Shown: positions 35,261 to 45,866, counted from the stretch's first letter. The stretch is DNA of 64,000 bases from Rhodoferax bucti (GCF_005876985.1 NZ_VAHD01000004.1:1-64000), one strand, 5' to 3'. Numbers and translations: made by a program. The notes: generated by a model from the sequence alone, not told the origin.

Positions 35261-38187
35261 TACGCGAACTTCCGAGCTTCACCCGCACCATACAGGTTGC
35301 TGGTGCAACGGCCGCACAAGGTGGGGTGCGCGGCATCTGCCCCAACGTCGGCACGGTAGTGCCAGCAGCGCTCACACTTTACGTTATTCGAGGCTGCAAC
35401 GCTGATGGACTGTGCGCCACCAGCTACCAAAGTGATAGCGCTGGTGATGAACACAAACTTCAAGTCTTCGCCCAGGCTGCTCAGGATGGCGAACTCTTCG
35501 GCCGGCACGGTAAGCGTCACCTCGGCCTGCAAGGAGGCGCCCACCTGGCCTGCGGCGCGCAGGGTTTCGATGTCTTTGTTGACCGCCTCACGCACCGCAC
35601 GGATGCGGGTCCACTTGGCCAGCAAGGCTTCGTCCGGCGTGGCAAAGGTGGCGTAGCCGTCCAGGAAGATGGAGAGCTTGGTGGCTTCGGGCGTTTTGCC
35701 TTCCGCACCCAATACCGCCCAAGCCTCTTCAGCCGTGAAGCTGAGGAAAGGCGCCATCCAGCGCAGCATGGCTTGGGTGATGTGCCACAGCGCGGTTTGC
35801 GCGGAGCGGCGGGCCAGGCTGTTGGCGGCGGTGGTGTAGAGGCGGTCCTTGAGCACGTCCAGGTAAAACGCGCCCAAATCTTCACTGCAATACACCTGCA
35901 GTTTGCTCACCACAGGGTGGAACTCGTAGACCTTGAAGTGCGCCAGGATGTCGGCCTGCAACTGCGCGGCACGGGCCAGCGCGTAGCGGTCGATCTCCAG
36001 CAGTTGGTCCACAGGCACCGCGTCTTTGACCGGGTCAAACTCGGAGACGTTGGCCAGCAAGAACTTGAGCGTGTTGCGCACCCGGCGGTAGGTGTCCACC
36101 ACGCGGGCCAAGATTTTGTCGTCGATGTTCAGGTCACCGGAATAGTCGGTGCTGGCCACCCACAGGCGCACGATTTCGGCGCCCATCTTGCTGGTGATGG
36201 TTTGTGGCTCCACCGTGTTGCCCAAGCTCTTGCTCATCTTGCGGCCTTGGCCGTCGGTGGCAAAGCCGTGGGTCAGCAGGCCGCGGTAGGGCGCGCGGTC
36301 GTAAAGGGCGCAGCCCAGCAGCAGCGAGCTGTGGAACCAACCGCGGTGCTGGTCGTGGCCTTCCAGGTACAGGTCGGCCTCAGGACCTTCTGCATGGAAC
36401 GGGGGCACCGCGTAGGCATCCTTGTGGCTGCCGCGCAGCACGTGTTGGAAGGTAGAGCCGGAGTCGAACCAGACTTCCAGGATATCGGTGCTCTTGGTGT
36501 AGCTCGGTGCGTCGGCTGCGCCGAGGATGTCCTCGACGGACACGCGGCTCCAGGCCTCGATGCCGCCTTGCTCCACGATGTCAGCCGCCTGGTCCAGGAT
36601 CTCCATGGTGCGGGGGTGCAGCTCGCCACTGTCTTTGTGCAGGAAGAAGGGCACGGGCACACCCCAGCTGCGCTGGCGCGAGATGCACCAGTCCGGGCGG
36701 TTGGCGATCATGTCGCGCAAACGGCTGCGCCCGTTTTCGGGGTAGAAGCTGGTTTGCTCGATAGCGTCCAGCGCCAATTGGCGCAAGGTCTTGGGCGCTT
36801 TGTCTTTGGTGAATACGCCCGCGCCTTCATCCATGCGGATGAACCACTGGGCGGCTGCGCGGTAGATCACCGGCGTCTTGTGGCGCCAGCAGTGCGGGTA
36901 GCTGTGGGTGATACCCACGGTGGCCATCAAACGGTTGTGTTCGCGCAGGGTGTCGATGACGTTGGCGCAAGCCTTCCAGATGTGCTGGCCGCCGAACAGG
37001 GGCAGCTCGGCGTCGTACACACCGTTGCCCAGCACGGGGTTCAAAATCTGGTCGTATTTCAGGCCATTGGCAATGCAGCTGTTGAAGTCGTCCACACCGT
37101 AGGCGGGCGAGGAGTGCACGATGCCGGTGCCGTCGCCATCGCTCACATAGTCAGCCAGGTACAGCGGCGAGAGGCGCTTGTAGCTGTATTGATTGCCGGC
37201 CACGTTCACGTCTGCGGGCAGGTCGTACAGCGGGTGGCGGAACACCTGGCCGCGCAGGGCTTCGCCCTTGGCGGTGGCCAGCACGGTGCCGGTCAGGCCG
37301 AAGCGCTCCAGGCACTTCTCTACCAGGCTGGCGCCCAGCAGTAGCACGCCCTTGGGCGTGTCCACCAGCGCGTATTCGAGTTCGGGATGGGCGTTGAGTG
37401 CCTGGTTGGCGGGGATGGTCCAGGCGGTGGTGGTCCAGATGACGGCGAAGGCTTGCTTGCCAGCAGGCAAAGCGTTCAGTCCGAAGGCTTTCGCCAAGCC
37501 GGCGGCGTCGTTGGACTCAAAGGCCACGTCCAGCGTGTCGCTCTTCTTGTCGGCGTATTCGATCTCGAACTCGGCCAAGCTGGAGCCGCAGTCAAAGCAC
37601 CAGTACACGGGCTTGAGGCCACGGTAGACAAAGCCACGCTCGATCACCCGCTTGAAGGCCCGGATCTGGCCTGCCTCGTTGGCGGGGTTCATGGTCTTGT
37701 AGGGGCGCTCCCAGTCGCCCAGCACGCCCAGGCGCTTGAAGTCTTCGCGCTGCTGGTTGATCTGCTCGGTAGCAAACGCGCGGCTCTTGGCCTGCATGTC
37801 GTCGCGGCTCAGGTTGCGGCCGTGCAGTTTTTCGATGGCGTTTTCGATCGGCAGGCCGTGGCAGTCCCAGCCGGGGATGTACTGCGCGTCAAAGCCGCCC
37901 AGTTGCTTGCTCTTGACGATCATGTCCTTCAAGATTTTGTTCAGCGCGTGGCCGATGTGCAGCTTGCCGTTGGCATACGGCGGGCCGTCGTGCAGCACAA
38001 AGAGGGGCTGGCCAGCGCGCGCATCGCGCAGTTTTTTGTACAGGCCTTCCTCGTTCCACTTTTTCACCCAGGCGGGTTCGCGCTTGGGCAGGTCGCCGCG
38101 CATGGGGAAGGCGGTGTCGGGCATGTTCAGCGTCGCGCGGTAAGCGCCGGCTTCGGCCTTGGGGCTGGGGGTAGTGGATTCGGTCAT
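35260..38187 (-). CDS. ileS: Isoleucyl-tRNA synthetase
   Basis: 975 residues from ATG 38187. HIGH-type motif: [16 protein letters not shown] (near 65-80). KMSKS motif: [10 protein letters not shown] (near 640). The C-terminal zinc finger CERCWHYR...CGRC (near 930-960) marks the bacterial long form. The editing (CP1) domain is in between. It follows ribF and is coupled to lspA, as in E. coli. Confidence 0.97.
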   Translation of the reverse strand: MTESTTPSPKAEAGAYRATLNMPDTAFPMRGDLPKREPAWVKKWNEEGLYKKLRDARAGQPLFVLHDGPPYANGKLHIGHALNKILKDMIVKSKQLGGFDAQYIPGWDCHGLPIENAIEKLHGRNLSRDDMQAKSRAFATEQINQQREDFKRLGVLGDWERPYKTMNPANEAGQIRAFKRVIERGFVYRGLKPVYWCFDCGSSLAEFEIEYADKKSDTLDVAFESNDAAGLAKAFGLNALPAGKQAFAVIWTTTAWTIPANQALNAHPELEYALVDTPKGVLLLGASLVEKCLERFGLTGTVLATAKGEALRGQVFRHPLYDLPADVNVAGNQYSYKRLSPLYLADYVSDGDGTGIVHSSPAYGVDDFNSCIANGLKYDQILNPVLGNGVYDAELPLFGGQHIWKACANVIDTLREHNRLMATVGITHSYPHCWRHKTPVIYRAAAQWFIRMDEGAGVFTKDKAPKTLRQLALDAIEQTSFYPENGRSRLRDMIANRPDWCISRQRSWGVPVPFFLHKDSGELHPRTMEILDQAADIVEQGGIEAWSRVSVEDILGAADAPSYTKSTDILEVWFDSGSTFQHVLRGSHKDAYAVPPFHAEGPEADLYLEGHDQHRGWFHSSLLLGCALYDRAPYRGLLTHGFATDGQGRKMSKSLGNTVEPQTITSKMGAEIVRLWVASTDYSGDLNIDDKILARVVDTYRRVRNTLKFLLANVSEFDPVKDAVPVDQLLEIDRYALARAAQLQADILAHFKVYEFHPVVSKLQVYCSEDLGAFYLDVLKDRLYTTAANSLARRSAQTALWHITQAMLRWMAPFLSFTAEEAWAVLGAEGKTPEATKLSIFLDGYATFATPDEALLAKWTRIRAVREAVNKDIETLRAAGQVGASLQAEVTLTVPAEEFAILSSLGEDLKFVFITSAITLVAGGAQSISVAASNNVKCERCWHYRADVGADAAHPTLCGRCTSNLYGAGEARKFA

Positions 38188-38289
38188 GGCTATGTATTCG
38201 GGTCGGGGTGGGCCGCGTGGGGGCAAAAGAGGGGTTCACACGCGGGGCCAGGTGCGCGGTGGGAGGCTAGGCGGGCCCTCCCAGCCCTG

Positions 38290-39264
38290 TCAAATTCGCT
38301 GGGCGAACCAGGCGCGTGCGTCGTCGCGGTCCTTCTGTATCCCCACGGTGAGGGAGTCGAGGCCGTCGTATTTCAATTCGTCGTGCAGTTTGTGCAGCAG
38401 TTCCACGCGGATGATTTTACCGTAGGCCCCCTCAGGGCCCAGGGTGGCGGGCCAGTCCAGGCAGTGGGTCTCCAGCAGCACGCGGCCGCCGTTGACATCG
38501 TTGGGGTCCAGCGAGGGGCGCACGCCCAGGTTGGCCACCCCTTGCAGGGGCGCGTCGGCTAGGCCGTGCACCAGCACCACAAAAATGCCGCTGGCGGCGG
38601 GTTTCCAGTGGGCAAAGCGCAGGTTCAGGGTTTTGAAGCCCAAAGTGCGGCCCAGCTTACGCCCGTGCACCACGTGCCCGGAAATGCAGTACGGGCGGCC
38701 CAGCAGGCGGGCGGCGGCGGCCATGTCGCCCCGGCCCAGTGCCTCGCGCACGGCCGAGCTGGATACGCGCAGGCCGTGCACCTCGTAGCTGTTCATGCGG
38801 GCCACGTCAAAGCCGTGGGCCTCTCCCGTGGCGTCGAGCAGGGCGTAGTCGCCGGCGCGGGCCTTGCCGAAGCGGAAGTCGTCACCCACCAGCACATAGC
38901 GGGCGCCCAAACCATCTTGCAACACCTGCTGGATGAAGTCTTGCGGGCTCTGATTGGCGAGCCGGGCATCAAAAGGTAGCACGATGGTCTGGTCGACACC
39001 GGCCTTGGCCAGGTCGTCCAGCTTGTCGCGCAGGGTGCCCACGCGGGCCGGCGCCAGCTCGGGTTTTTGGTGGAGTTGGGCGAAATAGTCGCGCGGGTGG
39101 GGCTCGAAGGTCAGCACACAGCTGGGCACGCCACGTTGCTGCGCCTCGCTCTTGAGCAGGGCCAACATGGCCTGGTGGCCCCGGTGCACGCCATCGAAGT
39201 TGCCAATCGTTACCGCACACGCTTCGGCGACGCCAGGGTGCTTGAAACCGCGAAAAACCTTCAT
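38290..39264 (-). CDS. ribF: Bifunctional riboflavin kinase/FAD synthetase
   Basis: 324 residues from ATG 39264. The N-terminal nucleotidyltransferase has TIGNFDGVHRGHQAML (near 18-33) and VGDDFRFGKARAGD (near 116-129). The C-terminal riboflavin kinase starts near 190 (RLLGRPYCISGHVVHGRKLGR). Converts riboflavin to FMN and FAD. Head of ribF-ileS-lspA. The 5' region contains a dispersed-repeat copy, immediately upstream of the start. Confidence 0.95.
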   Translation of the reverse strand: MKVFRGFKHPGVAEACAVTIGNFDGVHRGHQAMLALLKSEAQQRGVPSCVLTFEPHPRDYFAQLHQKPELAPARVGTLRDKLDDLAKAGVDQTIVLPFDARLANQSPQDFIQQVLQDGLGARYVLVGDDFRFGKARAGDYALLDATGEAHGFDVARMNSYEVHGLRVSSSAVREALGRGDMAAAARLLGRPYCISGHVVHGRKLGRTLGFKTLNLRFAHWKPAASGIFVVLVHGLADAPLQGVANLGVRPSLDPNDVNGGRVLLETHCLDWPATLGPEGAYGKIIRVELLHKLHDELKYDGLDSLTVGIQKDRDDARAWFAQRI

Positions 39265-39267
39265 GGA

Positions 39268-39320
39268 GTTGTTATCTTTTTGATAGCAGGCCGCGCACAC
39301 CGGTCCGGCGCCTGAAGCCA
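39268..39320 (+). repeat. Dispersed repeat, copy 10 (degenerate), in the ribF 5' region
   Basis: TTGTTATCTTTTTGATAGCA, GGCCGCGCACA, spacer, CCGGCGCCTGAAGCC. It aligns with copy 14. It lies antisense to ribF just upstream of its start codon. Confidence 0.6.
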
Positions 39321-39442
39321 ATTTGTCATGTAAACACGGTATATTGTGACCTAGCAGGGCTCGGGCGACTCGTCCGGTGCGCACTTGCAGACCTTTGCAG
39401 ACTTGTGTTGGTGGTTGTTTGAACCGTTGATGGAGGCGTTGC

Positions 39443-40000
39443 GTGAAAGTCTTGAAGTTGTCGGCCCAAGGGCTGCCCCAGTCCTGGATATCGCTGGAGC
39501 AAGCGGTGATTCACTACGCTGCGGACGAGGTGCGCTGGGAAGCCGGCGGCGAGGTGGCCGTGTTCCACGGGGGGCACAACGCGCTCACCGGGCAGCAGTC
39601 CATCATCCGCGTCAACAGCATCATCGGCACCCGTGGCGTGCCCCGCATCAATCCCTTCAACCTGCGCCCCGGCCTGACCAACGCCAAGCTGTTCATCCGC
39701 GATCGCAATGTGTGCGCCTACTGCGGCGGGCACTTCCATGAAAACGACCTGACGCGCGAGCACATCATCCCGTTTGCGCAGAACGGCATCGACAACTGGA
39801 TGAACGTGGTCACCGCTTGCCGCCCCTGCAACCACCGCAAGAGCCACCGCACCCCCGAGCAGGCCAACATGCCGTTGCTCTACACCCCGTACGTGCCCAG
39901 CTTGTGGGAAGACTTCATCCTGCGCAACCGCCGCATCCTGGCGGATCAGATGGAGTTTTTGATGGCGCATGTGCCCGCCTCGTCCCGCTTGCTGGTTTAG
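39443..40000 (+). CDS. HNH endonuclease
   Basis: 185 residues from GTG 39443 with GGAGG about 7 bp upstream. The HNH nuclease core is C-x2-C in VCAYCGGHF (near 91), then DLTREHIIPFAQNGID (near 104) and NWMNVVTACRPCNHRKSHR (near 119), the zinc-stabilised beta-beta-alpha metal fold. Such chromosomal copies are common in betaproteobacteria beside housekeeping genes; whether it is a repair or restriction enzyme is unknown. Divergent from ribF. Confidence 0.9.
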   Translation: MKVLKLSAQGLPQSWISLEQAVIHYAADEVRWEAGGEVAVFHGGHNALTGQQSIIRVNSIIGTRGVPRINPFNLRPGLTNAKLFIRDRNVCAYCGGHFHENDLTREHIIPFAQNGIDNWMNVVTACRPCNHRKSHRTPEQANMPLLYTPYVPSLWEDFILRNRRILADQMEFLMAHVPASSRLLV

Positions 40001-40009
40001 CATGCGGGC

Positions 40010-40429
40010 ATGACCAGCTCCGCACAACGACCCGCTACCCGTACCCCGTCCGACCGCCCGCGCATCGCCCTGATTGCGCACGACCGCAAAAAAGACACCA
40101 TGGTGGCGCTCGCTCAAGAGTTCGCCCCTTATTTGCACACCTGCATCCTGATGGCCACCGGCACGACCGGCGGTCGCTTGGTCGATGAGGTGGGCCTCAC
40201 CGTGGAGCGCATGCTCAGCGGCCCCTGGGGTGGCGACTTGCAGATCGGCGCCCGCCTGGCCGTGGGCGAAGTGGATGCCGTGATCTTCCTGCGCGACCCC
40301 ATGACGCCCCAGCCGCACGAGCCCGACATCAATGCCCTGGTGCGCGCCTGCGATGTGCACGACGTGCCGTGTGCCACCAACCTGTCCAGCGCACGCTTGG
40401 TGCTCGCGCAGTTGCTCCTGAAAGCATAG
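40010..40429 (+). CDS. mgsA: Methylglyoxal synthase
   Basis: 139 residues. Converts dihydroxyacetone phosphate to methylglyoxal and phosphate, a glycolytic bypass. Motifs: [14 protein letters not shown] (near 19-32), [13 protein letters not shown] (near 48-60), [20 protein letters not shown] (near 71-90) and the catalytic [14 protein letters not shown] (near 94-107). The final residues QLLLKA and the TAG stop are supplied by a dispersed-repeat copy. It starts 9 bp after the HNH gene's stop. Confidence 0.94.
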   Translation: MTSSAQRPATRTPSDRPRIALIAHDRKKDTMVALAQEFAPYLHTCILMATGTTGGRLVDEVGLTVERMLSGPWGGDLQIGARLAVGEVDAVIFLRDPMTPQPHEPDINALVRACDVHDVPCATNLSSARLVLAQLLLKA

Positions 40430-40466
40430 CTGCTCGCGCAATTCCAGCGGGCGCTGGAGCCTGTTT
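40411..40466 (+). repeat. Dispersed repeat, copy 11, supplying the mgsA 3' end
   Basis: TTGCTCCTGAAAGCATAGCT, GCTCGCGCA, spacer, GCGGGCGCTGGAGCCTG. The TAG at 40427 is the mgsA stop. It ends 6 bp from the DegQ-like gene's stop. Confidence 0.75.
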
Positions 40467-40472
40467 TCATGC

Positions 40473-41936
40473 TTAACCCACGGTGATCGGCACAAACAAG
40501 CGGTCTTCCCCGCGCAGCACCAGCAAGGCCAGCTTCTTGCGGCCTTGACCCAGTTGGGACTTGAGCGCGTCTGGGGAGCTGGCCAGTTCGCCGTTGACTG
40601 ACAAAATCACGTCCCCGCTGCGCAGGCCCGCGCGTTTGGCGGGGCCGTCCGCCACCTCTTCCACCACCAAGCCGCCCGCCACCTGTGCTTCGGCCCGCTC
40701 CTGACGGCTCAGGGGGCGCACTGCCAAGCCCAGTTGCTTTTCTTGCGGCGCTGCTGACTCCGCAGCCACCTTGCCGGATTCCATCTGGCCGAGTGTGATG
40801 TTCAGCTCTTTGGCTTTGCCCTGGCGCCACACCCCCAGGCTGGCTTGCGTGCCGGGCGCGGTGTCGGACACCAGCGGTGGCAGCTCGCTGGACTGGCTGA
40901 TGGCGGTGCCGTTGAATTTCAAAATCACATCCCCCGCCTGCAGACCGGCTTTGTCGGCAGCGCTGCCCTTGTCCACCGAGTTCACCAGGGCGCCAGCGGG
41001 CTTATCCAGCCCGAAGGATTCGGCCAGCTCGGGGCTCACTTCCTGGATGGTGACACCCAGGCGGCCACGGCTCACCTTGCCGTGCGCGAGCAACTGGCCC
41101 TCGACCTTCATGGCCACATCAATCGGAATGGCGAAGCTCAGGCCCTGGTAGCCGCCGCTGCGGCTGTAAATTTGGGAGTTGATGCCAATGACTTCACCCG
41201 CAAGATTGAACAAGGGGCCGCCGGAGTTGCCGGGGTTGATGGCCACATCCGTTTGCAGGAAGGGCACATAGCCCTCGTCGGGCAAGCTGCGCGATTTGGC
41301 CGAGACGATGCCGGCTGTCACCGTGTTCTCAAAACCGAAAGGCGAGCCGATGGCGACCACCCATTCCCCCACGCGGCTGTTTTTGGGATCACCGATTTTG
41401 ACGGTGGGCAGGTCTTTGGCGTCGATCTTGAGCACCGCCACGTCCGACAGCTTGTCGATACCCAGCACCTTGGCCTTGAACTCGCGTTTGTCCTTGAGCT
41501 TGACCGTGACTTCGCTGGCATCGGCCACCACGTGGGCGTTGGTCAGCACCACGCCATCGGATTTGACGATAAAGCCCGAACCCGTGCCCCGGGTGGGCGC
41601 GTTGTCGGGTTCCATGGGCGGCTGGAAGCGGCGGAAGAACTCATAAAACGGGTCGCGCGGGTCCAGCTGCGGGCCACCACCACGCGCGCTGGTTTTGACC
41701 GTGCCCTGCACGCTGATGTTGACGACGGCCGGGCCTTGCTGCTCGGCAATGTCGGCAAAGCCTGCCGGTGCAGTGCCGCGGGCGTCGATGGCGCGGCTGA
41801 TGGCGGTGGGCTGGGCATCCGCCGGGGCGGCGGCCGGGTTGCGTTGCGAGAGTGCGTAGCCGCCCAAAAAGCAGCTGGACGCCAGCACGCCGATGAAAGT
41901 TGCCTTGAGGTAGAGGGAACGCTCTGTGAGTGCCAT
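40473..41936 (-). CDS. Do-family periplasmic serine protease (DegQ/MucD-like)
   Basis: 487 residues. The N-terminal segment TFIGVLASSCFLGGYALS is a signal or anchor. The trypsin-like domain has His in VVLTNAHVVAD (near 135), Asp in SDVAVLKIDAKDL (near 165) and Ser in AINPGNSGGPLFNL (near 238). Two PDZ domains follow (about 290-380 and 395-485). Periplasmic quality-control protease/chaperone. Complete catalytic triad. Confidence 0.95.
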   Translation of the reverse strand: MALTERSLYLKATFIGVLASSCFLGGYALSQRNPAAAPADAQPTAISRAIDARGTAPAGFADIAEQQGPAVVNISVQGTVKTSARGGGPQLDPRDPFYEFFRRFQPPMEPDNAPTRGTGSGFIVKSDGVVLTNAHVVADASEVTVKLKDKREFKAKVLGIDKLSDVAVLKIDAKDLPTVKIGDPKNSRVGEWVVAIGSPFGFENTVTAGIVSAKSRSLPDEGYVPFLQTDVAINPGNSGGPLFNLAGEVIGINSQIYSRSGGYQGLSFAIPIDVAMKVEGQLLAHGKVSRGRLGVTIQEVSPELAESFGLDKPAGALVNSVDKGSAADKAGLQAGDVILKFNGTAISQSSELPPLVSDTAPGTQASLGVWRQGKAKELNITLGQMESGKVAAESAAPQEKQLGLAVRPLSRQERAEAQVAGGLVVEEVADGPAKRAGLRSGDVILSVNGELASSPDALKSQLGQGRKKLALLVLRGEDRLFVPITVG

Positions 41937-42075
41937 GGAGTGGATCCTTTCCGAAAACAGACAAGAAGCCGTTCAGATAAGGTCGCTCTGCCCCGAGTTC
42001 CAGAGGGGAATTGCAAAGAATTGTGAAGCGCCCGGGCACGTCTCGCGCACCCGGGGCAGAGGTGTGGCCGGTGGC

Positions 42076-44766
42076 TTACAGCGGGTGGCTCACCAGCTTG
42101 AAGTCGGCATCTTCTTCAAAGGTTTTGACGGTGAAGCCAAGGCTGCGCATCAGCTTGAGCATGCCGGGGTTGTGGGTGAGCACCAGGCCCTCGATTTCGC
42201 TCAGGCCTTTGTCGCGGGCTACGTCCATGATGGAGAGCATCAGCCGTGAGCCCAGGCCTTTGCCGGCAAAGTCGTCCGCTACCACCAGCGAGAACTCGCA
42301 GCTCGATTTGTCAGGGTTGGTCACGTAGCGCGAGACACCGATGATGCGTTCGGTCTCTAGCATCTCGCCGTCTTCGCCCGCAGTGCGGGTTTTGTGGACG
42401 GCAACCAGCGCCATTTCGCGGTCGTAATCAATCAGCGTGAAGCGGGCGAGCATGGCGGGGGGGAGCTCATGCATGCTGGAGACGAAGCGGAAGTAGCGGC
42501 TCTCTTTGGAGAGGCCTTGCACCAGGTCCTGCAGCATCTGCGCGTCGTCCGGCTGCACCGGGCGCACGGTGTACTCACCGCCGCCGCGCATGGGCCAGAG
42601 TTGCTCGTACTGGGCCGGGTAGGGCAGGATGGAGAGGTGGTTGTAGTTGTGCACCCGGCTGCTCACGCCTTGCGGCGCGTTGTCGATGACGATGCGCGCA
42701 TCCACGGCCAGCGCGCCATGCTCGTCCACGATGATGGGGTTGATGTCCATCTCGCGCAGCTGGGGCAGCTCGCACACCATCTCGGAGATGCGCAGCAAGA
42801 TCTGCTCCAGCAGGTCGATATTGGCGGGCGCGTTGCCGCGCCATTCACCCAATGTCTCGGCCACTCGCGAGCGCTCGATGAGGCGGCGCGCCAGAAACTG
42901 GTTGAGCGGGGGCAGCTCCATGGCGCGGTCGTTGATCAGCTCGATCATGGTGCCGCCGGCGCCGAAGGCAATCACCGGGCCGAACGGGTCATCAGTGACC
43001 AAGCCTATATAGATTTCGCGGCCATGGCGCGAGCGCACCATGCTTTGCACCGTGACGCCGTTGATGCGGGCGTCCGGGCGCAGGCGCTTTACGGTTTGCA
43101 TCATGTCGTTGTAGGTGTCGCGTACGCCGGTGGCGTTCAGGATGTTCAGCGCCACGCCGCCTACGTCCGATTTGTGGCTGATGTCGGGCGAGTCGATTTT
43201 GAGCACCGCCGGAAAGCCCAGCTGGGTGGCAATCATCATCGCCTCGTTGGCGCTGCGGGCGAGGATGGTGCGGGTGACGGGAATGTGGAAGGCCGAGAGC
43301 AGGGTCTTGGACTCCATCTCGGTGAGCACCTTGCGCCGCTCAGCCAGCACGCTCTCAATCACCAGCCGCGCACCTTCAATGTCGGGTTTGGCCAGGGTGG
43401 AGAGGGGCGGTGGCGTTTGCTGCAGCAGCAACTGGTTTTGATAGAAGGACGCAATGTTGCTGAAGGCGCCCACTGCCGCTTCCGGCGTGCGGAAGCTGGG
43501 TATCTCGGCGGCTTTCAGGATGCCGCGGGCGGCGTTCACCGTACTGTCGCCCATCCAGCAGGAGAGCAGGGGTTTGCCGATGGTTTTCTTGACCTCGGCC
43601 AACGCGCTGGCCACCTCGGAGGCATCGTGCCCAGCTTTGGGGGAGTAGATGGCCAGCACGCCGTCCACGCCCCGGTCTTTGCCAGCGGCGTTGAGTGCGG
43701 CTTTGAAGTGGCTGCCATCGGCTTCTTCCGACAGGTCAATCAAATCCACCAGCGAGGCCAGCTCGGGCAAATGGGGCTTGAGGGATGCAGCAGTTTCGCT
43801 GGACAGGCGCGCCAGCTGCAGTTGCAGCTCGTTGATCCAGTCGGCTGCCAGCACACCGGGGCCGCCGCCGTTGGTCACGATGGCCAGGCGTTTGCCCACG
43901 GGGCGGTAGCGCGAGGCCAGGCACTTGGCGGCTGAAAACAGCTCTACAAACGAGCGCACCCGCACAGCACCTGCGCGGCGCAGGGCGGCGTCAAATACAT
44001 CGTCGCTGCCCACAATGGCGCCGCTGTGGGTTTGGGCGGCCTCGTTGCCGGCGGGGCGGCGGCCGGCCTTGAGCACCACCACCGGCTTGGCGTTGGCCGC
44101 CATGCGCAGGGCGCTCATGAAGCGGCGTGCGTCGGCAATGCCCTCCATGTACACAATGATGCTTTGGGTTTGCGCGTCGTTGGCTAGAAAGTCCAGCACA
44201 TGGGCAATGTCCACCGAGGTGTGGGCGCCCAGCGAGACGACGGATGAAAACCCCACGGCATTGTTGGCCGCCCAGTCCAGCATGGATGCCGTGAGCGCGC
44301 CCGATTGCGACACCAGGCCCAGCGGCCCGCGCTGGGCCAATGGGCCGGCCGCACTGGCGTTGAGCTGGAGCTGCGGGCGCTGCAAGCCGAGGCAATTAGG
44401 GCCCAGCAGCTGCACGCCTTCGCGCTTGGCAATTTTGGCCAGCGCTGCCGCCTGCTCCGCGCTGATACCGCTGGAGAGGATGACCGCGGCTCGGCAGGCA
44501 ATGCGCCCGGCAATTTCCAGCGCCGCGCTCACATCCTTTGGGGGCAGGGCGATGATGGCCAAGTCCGCCCGGGCCTGGGCCAGGTCGGCCAGGGTGCCGG
44601 TGCTGTGGATGTCCAGAAAGCGCAGGGTACCGGTGAAGGTTTGGCTTTGGAGCGAGGCCACCAGCGCACGGGCTTGGGGGGTCAGGCCCTCAGGGTGTTC
44701 GGTATCCCCGGCAAACACAATGATGGATTGCGGTGCAAACAGGGGGGTGAGGTAGTGTTTTTCCAT
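42076..44766 (-). CDS. ADP-forming acyl-CoA ligase fused to GNAT acetyltransferase (Pat-like)
   Basis: 896 residues. In order: CoA-binding domain (about 1-130), succinyl-CoA-ligase-like flavodoxin domains with GLVSQSGALTASMLDWA (near 145) and THSGAIVGSDDVFDAAL (near 238), an ATP-grasp domain (about 480-700, FPAVLKIDSPDISHKSDVGGVALN), and a C-terminal GNAT (about 725-890, VADDFAGKGLGSRLMLSI). This is the architecture of the protein lysine acetyltransferase Pat/YfiQ, which acetylates and silences acetyl-CoA synthetase. Whether the ligase half is catalytic is not decided. Confidence 0.92.
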   Translation of the reverse strand: MEKHYLTPLFAPQSIIVFAGDTEHPEGLTPQARALVASLQSQTFTGTLRFLDIHSTGTLADLAQARADLAIIALPPKDVSAALEIAGRIACRAAVILSSGISAEQAAALAKIAKREGVQLLGPNCLGLQRPQLQLNASAAGPLAQRGPLGLVSQSGALTASMLDWAANNAVGFSSVVSLGAHTSVDIAHVLDFLANDAQTQSIIVYMEGIADARRFMSALRMAANAKPVVVLKAGRRPAGNEAAQTHSGAIVGSDDVFDAALRRAGAVRVRSFVELFSAAKCLASRYRPVGKRLAIVTNGGGPGVLAADWINELQLQLARLSSETAASLKPHLPELASLVDLIDLSEEADGSHFKAALNAAGKDRGVDGVLAIYSPKAGHDASEVASALAEVKKTIGKPLLSCWMGDSTVNAARGILKAAEIPSFRTPEAAVGAFSNIASFYQNQLLLQQTPPPLSTLAKPDIEGARLVIESVLAERRKVLTEMESKTLLSAFHIPVTRTILARSANEAMMIATQLGFPAVLKIDSPDISHKSDVGGVALNILNATGVRDTYNDMMQTVKRLRPDARINGVTVQSMVRSRHGREIYIGLVTDDPFGPVIAFGAGGTMIELINDRAMELPPLNQFLARRLIERSRVAETLGEWRGNAPANIDLLEQILLRISEMVCELPQLREMDINPIIVDEHGALAVDARIVIDNAPQGVSSRVHNYNHLSILPYPAQYEQLWPMRGGGEYTVRPVQPDDAQMLQDLVQGLSKESRYFRFVSSMHELPPAMLARFTLIDYDREMALVAVHKTRTAGEDGEMLETERIIGVSRYVTNPDKSSCEFSLVVADDFAGKGLGSRLMLSIMDVARDKGLSEIEGLVLTHNPGMLKLMRSLGFTVKTFEEDADFKLVSHPL

Positions 44767-44797
44767 AAGAACTCCCTTGGGTGGGTGCAGCTGGCGC

Positions 44798-45724
44798 TCA
44801 GTCGGCGCCTATCAGCACTTTGACGTGTTCGGCCACGCTGCGGGCCAGGGGGTTGAGCACGTAGCCACCCTCCAGGCACGAGATCACGCGGCCTTTGCAG
44901 TGGCGGTTGGCTACGGCCATGAGCTGGCGGGTGACCCAGGCGTAGTCGGCATCGACCAGGCCAAGGTTGCCCATGTCGTCTTCGCGGTGCGCATCAAAGC
45001 CGGCGGAGATGTAGATGAGCTGCGGGGCAAAGGCGTCCAGCGCGGGAATCCAGCGGGTGGACACGGCATCGCGAAAGGCCTCGCTGCCCGAGCGGGCCGG
45101 CAGGCCCACGTTGCACATATTGGGGCCAGTGGCACTGTCGCCGGTGTTGGGGTAGAGGCCTTTTTCAAAAATCGAGCACATCAGCACCCGCTCGTCACCC
45201 CGGAAGATGTCTTCGCTGCCGTTGCCGTGGTGCACGTCAAAGTCGATCAGCGCCACCCGCTGCAGGCCATGCACATCCAGCGCATGGCGGATACCCACCG
45301 CAACGTTGTTGAAGAAGCAAAAGCCCATGGCCGCCGAGCGCTCGGCATGGTGGCCCGGCGGGCGCACATTGCAAAAGGCGGTAGGCACTTGGCCGCTGAG
45401 CACCAGGTCGGTGGCTTGCACCGCCGCACCCGCAGCCCGCAGGGCCGCCGGGATGGTGAAGGGGTTCATGTCGGTATCGGGGTCCACCTTGTGGTAGCCC
45501 TCTTTGGGGGCGGCCTCTATCAGCTCATTCACATAGTTGCTGGCATGGGCCCGGCCGAGCTGCGCCTTGGTGGCCAGCGGGGCGTCGTAGGTGTTCATGT
45601 AGTCCAGCAGGCCGCGCAGCAGCAGCATGTCCTGGATGGCGCCCAGGCGCTCGGGGCACTCGGGGTGGTGGGGGCCCATTTCGTGGCGGGCGCAGTCGGG
45701 GTGGGAAATGAAGGCGGAAAGCAC
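44798..45724 (-). CDS. Histone-deacetylase-family protein
   Basis: 308 residues from GTG 45724, with AGGAGA 6 bp upstream. The arginase/deacetylase fold has NVRPPGHHAERSAAMGFCFF (near 133) with the catalytic His pair, DFDVHHGNGSEDIF (near 173) with the zinc ligands, and SAGFDAHREDDMG (near 257). Bacterial members deacetylate acetylated polyamines or lysines. It lies 31 bp upstream of the Pat-like gene on the same strand, so acetylation and deacetylation functions may be paired. Confidence 0.92.
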   Translation of the reverse strand: MLSAFISHPDCARHEMGPHHPECPERLGAIQDMLLLRGLLDYMNTYDAPLATKAQLGRAHASNYVNELIEAAPKEGYHKVDPDTDMNPFTIPAALRAAGAAVQATDLVLSGQVPTAFCNVRPPGHHAERSAAMGFCFFNNVAVGIRHALDVHGLQRVALIDFDVHHGNGSEDIFRGDERVLMCSIFEKGLYPNTGDSATGPNMCNVGLPARSGSEAFRDAVSTRWIPALDAFAPQLIYISAGFDAHREDDMGNLGLVDADYAWVTRQLMAVANRHCKGRVISCLEGGYVLNPLARSVAEHVKVLIGAD

Positions 45725-45866
45725 GTTGTCTCCTGCATGGATATTTTTTATCAGTCTATGCATACATGCTGACACCAGTCTTGATGTGGGGCAATAAGCC
45801 GTGCCCCCGCGGGTTTCGGGGGATTGGGGCGTGCAGCGCTGCACAGTTGATACCATCGTGGCACCC

